Assembly: GCA_964570895.1 (NCBI GenBank)
Contig: CAZMZD010000001.1
Coordinates: 248,001 to 312,000 of the forward strand
Direction: 5' to 3'
Source: RGIG1918 sp964570895
GTDB taxonomy: Bacteria > Cyanobacteriota > Vampirovibrionia > Gastranaerophilales > Gastranaerophilaceae
DNA length: 64,000 nucleotides
The notes beneath the pieces were generated by a model that was given only the letters and a program-made list of their open reading frames with translations, was not told the origin of the DNA and searched no databases. Below are positions 17,520-25,245 of the stretch, one piece after another; position 1 is the stretch's first letter; the number at the start of each line of letters is the position of its first letter. The position numbers and the translations under genes are program-made.

Positions 17520-17583
17520 GTTTGTAGGTCAGGCACCGCCTGACAAATTACAATATTGTTGGGCATACCTGCCCAACAACAAA
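17520..17583 (+). repeat. 64-bp direct repeat, right copy
   Basis: GTTTGTAGGTCAGGCACCGC through the TTGGGCATACCTGCCCAA palindrome. It starts 6 bases after the stop of the gene at 17139-17513. Confidence 0.9.
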
Positions 17584-17624
17584 AGCAGTAGCGTGTGTTT
17601 ATACGCACCACAATTACAATAAAC

Positions 17625-17652
17625 TTGCCAACCTTATCTTTTAACATAAAAT
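17625..17652 (+). promoter_or_regulatory. Promoter of the EamA carrier, leaderless type
   Basis: TTGCCA (17625-17630), 16-bp spacer, TAAAAT (17647-17652), then 6 nt to the ATG at 17659. No Shine-Dalgarno sequence is present. Confidence 0.5.
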
Positions 17653-17658
17653 TAAGTT

Positions 17659-18534
17659 ATGTTTCAAACAATCTGCTTAGTATTTTTAAGAATAATATCA
17701 AACCCAATCGCAAACGCCGCTCAAAAGGCACTAACAGCCGATATAAGCTCTCGCGCGATAAATTTTTCATCATATTTTATAATGTCGCTCGCCCTTATCC
17801 CATATGCCCTTAAAATCAATTGGGCAGGCTATTCAAGCGAATTTTGGACATACGTTTTTCTTGCAGGTTTCCTCTGTGCCCTCGGAACTCAATGCCTCAT
17901 AAAAGCACTTTCAATGGGCGAATTATCAATCATTGCACCAATCAACGCTTATAAATGCGTTATCGGGCTTATAAGCGGATTTTTCGTGCTTGGCGAAATT
18001 CCAAATTTCGCCTCGCTTGCAGGGCTGTTCCTTATCGTGTGGGGCAGCAAAGAACTCTTTAAAGACACAAAAACGGGCTTTTCACTTAAACTATTCAAAG
18101 AAAAATATTTTAGACTTAGAATTTACGCGCTAATCTTAACAGGAATTGAAGCTTCACTTTTAAAGAAAATAATCCTGCTTTCAAGCCCAATGCAATCCTT
18201 TGTCCTGTGGGCGTTTGCGGGAATGCTTTTCTCCGGTATATTTTTTGCCTTCACACCAAAACACACAACAAAACAAAGCACAGGAAAACCAATTAACCAA
18301 GCAAAAAATCTCGCTCTTATTTTAACAATTCCGCTTATGCTTTCTGTTATGCAAATTTCAACAAACTTTGTTTTTGAAAAAGTCGAAGTATCGCTCGCCC
18401 TCGCGCTTTTTCAGCTGTCCTCAATCGTGTCTTTGATTTTTGGAATTATATTTTTCAAAGAAAGAAACATAAAACAAAAACTGATTGGCACAACTTTAAT
18501 GCTGATTGGTGCAGTGATTATATTAGTTAGCTAG
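17659..18534 (+). CDS. EamA/DMT-family transporter
   Basis: 291 residues with about ten hydrophobic segments in two halves of five, the drug/metabolite transporter layout. The first half ends in the typical EamA signature LSIIAPINAYKCVIGLISGFFVLGE split over residues 90-115; the second half repeats it as VEVSLALALFQLSSIVSLIFG with FFKERN. The substrate is unknown. Its last 12 bases overlap the end of the convergent kdsB gene. Confidence 0.85.
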   Translation: MFQTICLVFLRIISNPIANAAQKALTADISSRAINFSSYFIMSLALIPYALKINWAGYSSEFWTYVFLAGFLCALGTQCLIKALSMGELSIIAPINAYKCVIGLISGFFVLGEIPNFASLAGLFLIVWGSKELFKDTKTGFSLKLFKEKYFRLRIYALILTGIEASLLKKIILLSSPMQSFVLWAFAGMLFSGIFFAFTPKHTTKQSTGKPINQAKNLALILTIPLMLSVMQISTNFVFEKVEVSLALALFQLSSIVSLIFGIIFFKERNIKQKLIGTTLMLIGAVIILVS

Positions 18535-19266
18535 TTGCCCCTCAATCAAAGCTTTAAATTTGTGATAGTCTTCAATTGTGTCAATTCCAATCGGGTTAAG
18601 TTCAACAAGCGCCACTTTGATTTTTTCACCCATGCCTAAAACGCGCAATTGTTCAAGACTTTCAGCAAGTTCAAGTTTATTTTGCGCAGAGCTCACCATT
18701 TTAACAAGCGTTTCTTTTTTGTAACCATACATTCCAATATGCCCAAAATACTTTGCATATTCAGCATTTCTCGGGTAAGGAATAGGTGAGCGCGAAAAAT
18801 ATAGCGCATTAAAATTATCGTCAAACACGCATTTCACGCAATTCGGGTTTTGCGCATTTTCCATGGTTATTTCGCGCACCAAAGTCGACATTGAAACGTG
18901 CTCATCGTCAAGCGCCTCAACCAATTTATCAATAATTTCAGGCTCAATCATAGGTTCATCACCTTGAAGATTAATAATATATTCAAAATCTGTATGCCTT
19001 GAAGCGACTTCAGCAATCCTATTCGACCCGCAATTGTGGTTAACATCCGTCATTTCGACATCGGCTCCAAACCCATTGCAAGCGTCAAAAATTCTCTTAT
19101 CATCAACCGCAATAATCACGTCATCTGCGTATTTAGACTTTTTTGCCTTTTCCCACACCCATTGAATAATAGGTTTCCCTGCAACTTCAAGCAAAGGCTT
19201 TGCAGGAAGCCTTGTTGAGCCGTAACGTGCCGGAATGATTATTGAAACGCGATTTCCATTTATCAT
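18523..19266 (-). CDS. kdsB: 3-deoxy-manno-octulosonate cytidylyltransferase
   Basis: 247 residues, the usual length. KdsB activates KDO with CTP to give CMP-KDO, the donor for the inner core of lipopolysaccharide. Visible motifs are IIPARYGSTRLPAKPL (nucleotide binding), NHNCGSNRIAEVA, INLQGDEPMIEPEII, FSRSPIPYPR and the late LNPIGIDTIEDYHKF. AAGG lies upstream of the ATG. The methyltransferase gene ends 2 bp before this start, so they are likely one unit although unrelated in function. Its presence argues for an LPS-bearing outer membrane. Confidence 0.95.
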   Translation of the reverse strand: MINGNRVSIIIPARYGSTRLPAKPLLEVAGKPIIQWVWEKAKKSKYADDVIIAVDDKRIFDACNGFGADVEMTDVNHNCGSNRIAEVASRHTDFEYIINLQGDEPMIEPEIIDKLVEALDDEHVSMSTLVREITMENAQNPNCVKCVFDDNFNALYFSRSPIPYPRNAEYAKYFGHIGMYGYKKETLVKMVSSAQNKLELAESLEQLRVLGMGEKIKVALVELNPIGIDTIEDYHKFKALIEGQLAN

Positions 19267-19268
19267 AG

Positions 19269-20147
19269 TTAAACCTTTTGAAAAATCATGATATATTCAT
19301 GTTCAAAAATGTAAAAACCGCCTGCAAGAGCGCGATAACGCCATAAATTAGCAGTTTTCCCTTTTGCTTTTTCGTTCCCTGTAATATTTTTTACAATAGT
19401 CGCTTTGCAGATAAAGCCCGCTTCTTCCATTCTTTTCATACATTCGAAACCAAGCGGAACAAACCTTGAATTTGTATATTTATCTCCAATAATAAGCGCC
19501 GCAAAACGCCCTTTTTCAAGCATTTCGTAACCATTTTTTGCAACAAGCGAGAACATATCGTAAAATTCTTCCGTGCTTGCGCAGTTCGAAAGGTCGCGCG
19601 CATTTTCGCTAAATTTTATAATGTCGTCATAAGGCGGATGAAGCACAAGAAATTGTGCAAAATCGCGGCCCATAATTTGAAGCCTGTCTTGAATACGAAG
19701 TTTAATATCTTCAGACGAGCTATCCCCGCAAATTATATTCACATTTTTAACTAACTGTTTTGGCGTGAATTTTTTAGAAACATAATCCACAACATCTTGC
19801 TGAAGCTCAACACCAATACATCTTCTATCCATATTTAAAGCTTCAATTGCAGAGGTGCCAGAGCCTAAAAACATATCAAGCACGATATCGTTCTTTTTCG
19901 TAAATCTTTCATAAAGCTGGGTTGCGATTTGAGGAATGTAGTTTCCATGATAATCGTAACTATGCCCGTTTGATTTATCACGCGACTCAAACTCCCAAAG
20001 CGTACCTGTTTTAATATGAGAATAAAGTTTCCAATTATTCAAATCGATATCACTGTAAGGCTTTGTTTTGGGCAACTTTTGAGGCTCAACTACGTGCAGG
20101 CCTTTTTGTATTTGCACATCCGCTTTTTTTAAATTTGTTCTTTTCAA
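19269..20147 (-). CDS. DNA amino-methyltransferase (N6-adenine/N4-cytosine type), orphan
   Basis: 292 residues. The start is TTG at 20145-20147 with AAGGA 8 bases upstream. The S-adenosylmethionine-binding motif DMFLGSGTSAIEAL comes first (about residues 92-105), followed by CIGVELQ, and the catalytic motif FLVLHPPYDD is near 165-175. The order (motif I before motif IV) fits alpha- or gamma-type enzymes. The catalytic box is HPPY where family members usually have DPPY, SPPY or NPPW. No restriction endonuclease gene is adjacent, so it may be a solitary regulator-type methylase. Target sequence is unknown. Confidence 0.78.
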   Translation of the reverse strand: MKRTNLKKADVQIQKGLHVVEPQKLPKTKPYSDIDLNNWKLYSHIKTGTLWEFESRDKSNGHSYDYHGNYIPQIATQLYERFTKKNDIVLDMFLGSGTSAIEALNMDRRCIGVELQQDVVDYVSKKFTPKQLVKNVNIICGDSSSEDIKLRIQDRLQIMGRDFAQFLVLHPPYDDIIKFSENARDLSNCASTEEFYDMFSLVAKNGYEMLEKGRFAALIIGDKYTNSRFVPLGFECMKRMEEAGFICKATIVKNITGNEKAKGKTANLWRYRALAGGFYIFEHEYIMIFQKV

Positions 20148-20603
20148 AATTATATTCCTTCACAATTCTTTACAATTTTAATTGATTTTCAAATTTAAAA
20201 AATCCTCAATATAGTTGAATAAACTAAAAAATAAGCTATGATTAAACGTTTGTTTAATTTTTTAAAATTTTTATCACTAAACAGAAAAAGCGGAGAGGTT
20301 TTGCGGTCACGGCTTGGATAGCAATGCGCGAGGCATATTTTTGTTAAATAGCTTTTCGCAAAAGCTCGACTGCGATTTCTGAGATAAAAATTTGAAAAAT
20401 TGGATTTATGGCAGTTTTAGGGTGCGTTTATACGCACCTTATTTGCGACAAACACGTAGGTCAGGCATTGCCTGACAAATTACTGCAAATTGGGCATACT
20501 TGCTGGGCGACATTATTTTAGCCTGTAACCCGTAGGTTGGGCATACTTGCCCAACAGCGCCAAAACGAGCCACATGGCGAACATAAACACATTCATCACC
20601 CCT
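20148..20603. repeat. Repeat mosaic between the methyltransferase and lexA
   Basis: No gene. It holds the second half of the inverted pair (20256-20401), GGTGCGTTTATACGCACC (20421-20438), the GTCAGGCATTGCCTGAC palindrome (20459-20475), a decayed TTGGGCATACTTG copy (about 20491) and an intact TTGGGCATACTTGCCCAA copy (about 20537-20554). Confidence 0.85.
20256..20401 (-). repeat. Inverted long repeat, copy 2
   Basis: Reverse complement of 16703-16848. The pair encloses about 3.4 kb holding the tagged orphan, the EamA carrier, kdsB and the methyltransferase. Confidence 0.85.
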
Positions 20604-20631
20604 TTGACATTTATAGACATTTGTCTATAAT
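20604..20631 (+). promoter_or_regulatory. lexA promoter with an overlapping SOS-box palindrome
   Basis: TTGACA (20604-20609), 16-bp spacer, TATAAT (20626-20631). A perfect palindrome TATAGACA-TT-TGTCTATA (20612-20629) fills the spacer and overlaps the -10 box. Such placement is what an autorepressing LexA operator needs. The ATG follows the -10 box after 6 nt without a Shine-Dalgarno sequence. Confidence 0.8.
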
Positions 20632-20637
20632 ATAATT

Positions 20638-21216
20638 ATGGAACTAACCACAAAACAACAAGAATTTTTTGAAGGCTTAAAAACCGCTTATGGCGAAGAT
20701 TATCTTCCAAGCTTTGAAACCTTGGCGCAAAAATTTGGCTTCAAACACAAAAACTCCGTCCTTCAATATTTCAAAAAACTAGAAGGCGCAGGGCTCATCA
20801 CAAAGACCGAAAGAAGATACAAAATCACACCAAGCGAATTTGGCGCAAAAGTGTTCACAGGCAAAGTCCGTGCAGGTTTTGCAAGCGCCATTGAAGACGA
20901 TTTTGAAGGCAGACTCTCTCTCGATAAAAAATTTCAAATAAACTCGCCTTCCACCTTTATTTTCACCGTATCGGGCGATTCTATGGTGGATCTTGGCATT
21001 TTTGAAGGCGATAATGTAATTGTCAAAAAATATCAAGAGGCAAACTCCGGCGATATCGTCCTTGCAATTTTAGACGGCGCTTTCACCCTTAAAACCCTCG
21101 TAAAAGAAAACGGAAAAACTTTCTTGAGAGCAGCAAACAAAAAGTATAAAGACATGTACCCCGAAACTTCGCTCAGCATTTTTGGCGTAGTCAAAGGTAT
21201 TGTGCGTGAGGTGTAA
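20638..21216 (+). CDS. lexA: LexA/UmuD-type S24 autoprotease repressor
   Basis: 192 residues. The N-terminal winged helix (about 1-65: TKQQEFFEGL, SFETLAQKFGF, NSVLQYFKKLEGAGLI) binds DNA. The cleavage site is Ala-Gly in KVRAGFASA (about residues 78-86). The catalytic Ser lies in FTVSGDSMVDLGI (near 119) and the Lys in FTLKTLV (near 156). LexA represses SOS genes and cuts itself when RecA filaments form. It is co-transcribed with umuC (TAATG overlap) behind a palindromic operator. It could alternatively be a UmuD-like protein that kept its HTH, serving as local repressor and polymerase partner; no separate umuD is seen. Confidence 0.88.
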   Translation: MELTTKQQEFFEGLKTAYGEDYLPSFETLAQKFGFKHKNSVLQYFKKLEGAGLITKTERRYKITPSEFGAKVFTGKVRAGFASAIEDDFEGRLSLDKKFQINSPSTFIFTVSGDSMVDLGIFEGDNVIVKKYQEANSGDIVLAILDGAFTLKTLVKENGKTFLRAANKKYKDMYPETSLSIFGVVKGIVREV

Positions 21217-22397
21217 TGTCAATCATCGCCCTTATTGACTGTAACAACTTTTTTGCCTCTTGTGAAGTCCTTATGAACCCAAGCTTATCAGGCAAACCCA
21301 TCTGCGTTTTAAGCAACAACGACGGCTGTGTCATCGCAAGAAGCTACGAAGCGAAGCAAATGGGGATTCCTATGGGCTACCCGTATTTCAAAGCCAAGGT
21401 TCAGTTTCCGCATGCCACATACATCTCGTCATCTCGCGGAAATTACGCAGAAATTTCAGAAAGAATAATGGAGAAAATCAAAGAATTTTCTGACACCGTT
21501 GAAATTTACTCAATAGATGAAGCGTTTATTGACCTCACAAACACACTCACAGCAAATAAATGCACTCCGGAAGAGCTTATTGCAAAAATCAAACGTGAAA
21601 TTAAAACAAATATCGGAATTGATGTTTCAATCGGGCTTGCGCCGACAAAAACCCTTGCAAAATACGCAAGCGACAAGGCAAAGAACGGCTCAAACATTTT
21701 TCAAGAAACTTATCCAAAAGGCTTGTACGTAATCAAACAAGAAAACATACAAAACGAGCTAAAAGAAGCGCCGATTGAAGATATTTGGGGTATTGGGCGC
21801 ACAAATTCAAAACTTATGCGCTCATATTTAATCAAAACCGCCCAAGATTTTTGCGCACTAAATGATAGTTGGATTAAAAAAAATATGGGAAAAAGCGGGC
21901 TGGATTTAAAATCCGAGCTCACAGGGGAAATAAAAAACCCTGTTTTAAAAGTTCCAAAGCCCCCAAAAAGCATTCAAAAAAGCGCCTCGTTTAAAACATT
22001 TTTAAAAGACAAAACAGAAATTAAAAGCATTATAAACCTGCACACCCACAGGGTTTGCAAGAAATTAAGAAAATATGAACTAAAAGCAAGTTCTGTTATG
22101 CTTTTCTTGAGAAAAAAAGATTTTACCGTGCAATCTGAAAAAATAAAATTCAAAACCCCTGAAAGTTCAGAGCTGGAATTCAACCAAGCGTCATACGAAA
22201 TTTTTGACAAAATCTTTGAAGAAGGCGCAATTTACCGCTCGCTAGGCGTTGTCGCCCTCGGTTTAAAACCTGAAAACGAATGTCAAATCAACCTTTTTGA
22301 ACAAGAAAGAAACCAAAAAAATGAAAGCTTATCCCGCACATGGGATAAGCTAGAAGAAAAATTTGGCAAAAAAATCCTTCGTTTGGGTAAATATTAA
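21216..22397 (+). CDS. umuC: Y-family translesion DNA polymerase, UmuC type
   Basis: 393 residues, slightly shorter than E. coli UmuC (422). Palm motifs are visible: LIDCNNFFASCE (first metal Asp), SNNDGCVIARSYEAK, YSIDEAFIDL (catalytic Asp-Glu), and DVSIGLAPTKTLAKYASDKA. The little-finger region follows from about 235, and the C-terminus ends in SLSRTWDKLEEKFGKKIL. It copies across damaged bases during the SOS response. Translation is coupled to lexA, so it should be induced by DNA damage. Confidence 0.93.
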   Translation: MSIIALIDCNNFFASCEVLMNPSLSGKPICVLSNNDGCVIARSYEAKQMGIPMGYPYFKAKVQFPHATYISSSRGNYAEISERIMEKIKEFSDTVEIYSIDEAFIDLTNTLTANKCTPEELIAKIKREIKTNIGIDVSIGLAPTKTLAKYASDKAKNGSNIFQETYPKGLYVIKQENIQNELKEAPIEDIWGIGRTNSKLMRSYLIKTAQDFCALNDSWIKKNMGKSGLDLKSELTGEIKNPVLKVPKPPKSIQKSASFKTFLKDKTEIKSIINLHTHRVCKKLRKYELKASSVMLFLRKKDFTVQSEKIKFKTPESSELEFNQASYEIFDKIFEEGAIYRSLGVVALGLKPENECQINLFEQERNQKNESLSRTWDKLEEKFGKKILRLGKY

Positions 22398-22415
22398 TCA
22401 AACTTTTTCAAAGTA

Positions 22416-22424
22416 TGCTATACT
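22416..22424 (+). promoter_or_regulatory. Extended -10 promoter
   Basis: TG-C-TATACT, an extended -10 element with no clear -35. It lies 25 bp before the ATG at 22450, suggesting a separate transcript for the small gene and folE2. Confidence 0.4.
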
Positions 22425-22449
22425 AAACAAAAGATATTAAGGAGCAAAA

Positions 22450-22773
22450 ATGGAAGATAATCAGGCACAAAATAAAAGATGGTACGACAACGACCCAATC
22501 TTAAAAGAAGCGCTTGAGCTTTTGCGCATATCGTCTGATGATGAAAAAGACCAAGCAAAAATGTTTATAATAAAAATGCAAGAAGAAGTTGCCGCGGAAG
22601 TCATTGAGCGCATTCACGACATCGTGACAAGATATGCAGGTAATGGCAACAGATGGTATGACAACGACCCGATTATGCTTAAAGCCATCGAGCTTTTAAG
22701 AATTGCAGACCCTAAAACCCAAAGGCACGCCGCTCTTAAACTATTATTGGCCCTTGAAGAAAAAAGTTTTTAG
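22450..22773 (+). CDS. Small protein with a duplicated RWYDNDP module
   Basis: 107 residues preceded by AAGGAG. The sequence RWYDNDPILKEALELLRIS (about 11-29) recurs as RWYDNDPIMLKAIELLRIA (about 70-88), with an amphipathic helix after each copy. The module is not assigned to a named family here. The protein is soluble and acidic with no catalytic signature, so an adaptor or protein-binding role is plausible but not shown. The next gene, folE2, begins 10 bp after its stop, implying one transcript. Confidence 0.75.
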   Translation: MEDNQAQNKRWYDNDPILKEALELLRISSDDEKDQAKMFIIKMQEEVAAEVIERIHDIVTRYAGNGNRWYDNDPIMLKAIELLRIADPKTQRHAALKLLLALEEKSF

Positions 22774-22783
22774 TGGGGAAATT

Positions 22784-23575
22784 ATGCTTGACGTTCAAAA
22801 CCAAAAAGACGAAAGAAACATAGCAATTCAAAGGGTAGGCATTAAAGATATCGAAGTTCCGCTCATTATGCAAAGAAAGTTAAAAAGCGGAAAAATAGAC
22901 ACTCAAACGGTTTATGCCAAAGGCAAAATGTCTACCAACCTTCCAAAAGAGTTCAAAGGGGTGCACATGTCCCGCTTTATGGAGGTTGTCGAAGATTATA
23001 GGCGCAAAAACCTAATCGGCGTCGACATCAAAAAAATGCTTATCGACATTGCAGGCAAAATGCAGGCAGAGTCTGCTTATGTCAAATTTGACTTTAAATA
23101 TTTTATTAAAAAAATAGCCCCCGTTAGCAATATGACATCCCTTATGTGCTATAAATGCTTTTTTGAAGGGATATTAGATGGCGAAAAATACACTTTCAAC
23201 CTTGGTGTTCAAGTGCCTGTCACAACACTTTGCCCTTGCTCAAAAGAAATTTCAAAATACGGCGCGCATAACCAAAGGGCGCTCGTTAAAGTTAAAGTAA
23301 GTTACGACGACACAGAGCACATTTGGATTGAAGATTTAATTGAAGAAATTGAAAAATGCGGCTCTGCTGAAATTTACTCGCTTTTAAAAAGAGAAGACGA
23401 AAAATTCGTCACAGAACATGCATACGAAAACCCGCGCTTCGTTGAAGACGTGCTACGCGAAGTCGTTTTAAAACTTGAAGAAAATTCCATCATTAAAAAC
23501 TACGAAATCGAAGTCGAAGCACATGAAAGCATACATAACCACAGCGCTTGGGCATATCAATCCACAAAAAAATAA
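22784..23575 (+). CDS. folE2: GTP cyclohydrolase FolE2 (type IB)
   Basis: 263 residues. FolE2 converts GTP to dihydroneopterin triphosphate, the first step of folate synthesis, using Zn or other divalent metals, unlike the zinc-only FolE. The start at 22784 has GGGGA upstream; an in-frame ATG 81 bases earlier lies inside the previous gene. Motifs are VPLIMQRK, GVHMSRFMEV, the catalytic-Cys segment VPVTTLCPCSKEIS and GAHNQRA, then YENPRFVEDVLRE and the late HNHSAWA. With folP and folK elsewhere in the window it forms a dispersed folate pathway. Confidence 0.93.
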   Translation: MLDVQNQKDERNIAIQRVGIKDIEVPLIMQRKLKSGKIDTQTVYAKGKMSTNLPKEFKGVHMSRFMEVVEDYRRKNLIGVDIKKMLIDIAGKMQAESAYVKFDFKYFIKKIAPVSNMTSLMCYKCFFEGILDGEKYTFNLGVQVPVTTLCPCSKEISKYGAHNQRALVKVKVSYDDTEHIWIEDLIEEIEKCGSAEIYSLLKREDEKFVTEHAYENPRFVEDVLREVVLKLEENSIIKNYEIEVEAHESIHNHSAWAYQSTKK

Positions 23576-23663
23576 ACCCATAGATTAATAAAATTTCAAC
23601 CCTAAGGTTAATCCCCTACGGCAAGAAAAAACATAAACTTAATATGTAGATTCTTGGTGGATT

Positions 23664-24437
23664 GTGGGAATTAATTTAGAGGATAAAAATAAAAAAGAAA
23701 AGTTTGCGAAGCTTACAACTAGCACCGCCGCTGTTTCTTGCCCGATTTGTGACCGCGGCGACAAGTTTATGATAAAAAATCAATATAGAAAAGCGGTTGA
23801 CGAATATTTAACCTCAATTATGGTTCATAGAGATAACACTCGCGCAATCAAAAGTGTTGCGCAAGCATACAAAAAAATGAAAAAATATGAGCTTGCAATA
23901 AAACACTTAGAAAACGCAAAAACCTTGTCCTCGTTTGATTACGAGATTTATTATGAGCTTGGGTTAAACTATCTTTTAAACGCAAATCCTTGCCTTGCAA
24001 TAAAAAATCTGACAAAATCATTAAGGCTTAATAAAAATAACTTAAATGCGCAAATTCAGCTTGCGATATCTCATGAAATTGCAGGCGAAGAAGAAATGGC
24101 GCTTGCGATTTATCAAAAAATTATAGAAGAAAATCCGCGCACAATTAATGCCTATAACCACAAAGCGGGGCTATATATGCAAATGGGCAAATTTGAACCC
24201 GCAAAAGAGCTTTTTATTCAAATTTTAAAAATCAACCCAAATTACCATAGGGGCTATTTAGGGCTCGGCATTTGCCTAGACAGGCTAGGGCAAGAGAAAA
24301 AAGCGGTTCGATATTATAAAAAATACATCGCCGCAAAACCAAAAAGCGAAACCTCATACGCGCTTGTAAATAGAGTTTGCGAAATTTACTCAAAATCAGA
24401 AAACAGAGGAGCAAGGTTTTTGAGGATAGCAAAATAG
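23664..24437 (+). CDS. TPR-repeat protein
   Basis: 257 residues, GTG start with a weak GGTGG upstream. Residues 20-40 contain a CPIC pair, possibly half of a metal site. From about residue 36 at least five 34-residue TPR units follow (for example NQYRKAVDEYLTSIMVH and YELGLNYLLNANPCLAIKNL split over units 1-3, and GIYLGLGICLDRLGQ-like in unit 6). TPRs bind peptides in assemblies. No membrane segment or signal peptide is seen. The partner is unknown. Confidence 0.82.
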   Translation: MGINLEDKNKKEKFAKLTTSTAAVSCPICDRGDKFMIKNQYRKAVDEYLTSIMVHRDNTRAIKSVAQAYKKMKKYELAIKHLENAKTLSSFDYEIYYELGLNYLLNANPCLAIKNLTKSLRLNKNNLNAQIQLAISHEIAGEEEMALAIYQKIIEENPRTINAYNHKAGLYMQMGKFEPAKELFIQILKINPNYHRGYLGLGICLDRLGQEKKAVRYYKKYIAAKPKSETSYALVNRVCEIYSKSENRGARFLRIAK

Positions 24438-25245
24438 GCCTGCAGGCGAAGACGGTAGACGGCAGGGTGCGTTTATACGCGGCTTAAACGATTGTGCACG
24501 TCATGCTGAACTTGTTTCAGCATCTGACCAGTTTGTGAAACTCGACATTGCTTATTATGTCCCAAGGTTAATAAGATCCTGAAATAAATTCAGGATGACA
24601 GATTAAATATTTTAACCCGTAGGTTGGGGTTTTCGCACCAACAAAATAAATTCCGCAGCCCGTAGGTTGGGCATACTTGCCCAACACCATAAAGCCTGTA
24701 GCCCATACGTTACCTGACAAATTAAATCGTCATCCTGAATTTATTTCAGGATCTTACCAACCAATGCAACTTGGTATTAATTTTTTGCTCTTCTTCATTT
24801 TGCTAAAGCACCACCTTGCCTCTAATGCTCACGTGTTCGCAAAGAGTCAAGGAGCGCGTAGGTTGGGCATACTTGCCCAACAGCACAAAGCCCGTAGCCC
24901 GTAGGTCAGGCATTGCCTGACAAACTGAAATGGTGTCATGCTGAATTTATTTCAGCATCTTACCGGATAATGAAGCTCAACATTATTTGTTGTGCCTCAA
25001 TATCTACAAGATCCTGAACAGCTTGAAAATTACGGCTTCACCTTATTTTCTGCGTCTTCAGGATGACAGCTTATATATTTTAACCCGTAGGTTGGGCATA
25101 CTTGCCCAACAACACAAAACAAATGCGACCGGCCGTAGCCCGTAGATCAGGCACCGCCTAACAAAACAAAATGGCTGTAGACTGCATTTATACGCACCAC
25201 ACCCCTAAAACTTTCAGCTTTTACGCGCAACCGCAAACCGCCAAA
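24438..25245. repeat. Mosaic of palindromic repeats, no gene
   Basis: 808 bp. Modules in order: GTGCGTTTATACGC (24467-24480); a GTCATGCTGAA...TTCAGGATGAC composite (24500-24600); a TTGGGCA palindrome copy (24665-24682); GTCATCCTGAATTTATTTCAGGAT (24729-24752); a decayed coding-like segment (24779-24855) that is the reverse complement of 60879-60945; another TTGGGCA palindrome (24862-24879); GTCAGGCATTGCCTGAC (24905-24921); a full 135-bp element (24935-25069); a further TTGGGCA palindrome (about 25092-25109); a decayed TCAGGC palindrome (25146-25160); and a GTGCGTTTATACGCAC variant (25183-25198). Confidence 0.85.
24935..25069 (+). repeat. MITE-like 135-bp element, copy 1
   Basis: Ends are GTCATGCTGAA and TTCAGGATGAC, an 11-bp terminal inverted repeat with one mismatch. 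Closely related copies lie at 44339-44474 and 61208-61342 in the same orientation. No open frame inside. Confidence 0.8.

Noticed and set aside
24779..24855. Decayed transposase gene inside the mosaic
   Set aside because: The segment recurs as the reverse complement at 60879-60945, but neither copy translates into a recognisable transposase fragment in any frame.
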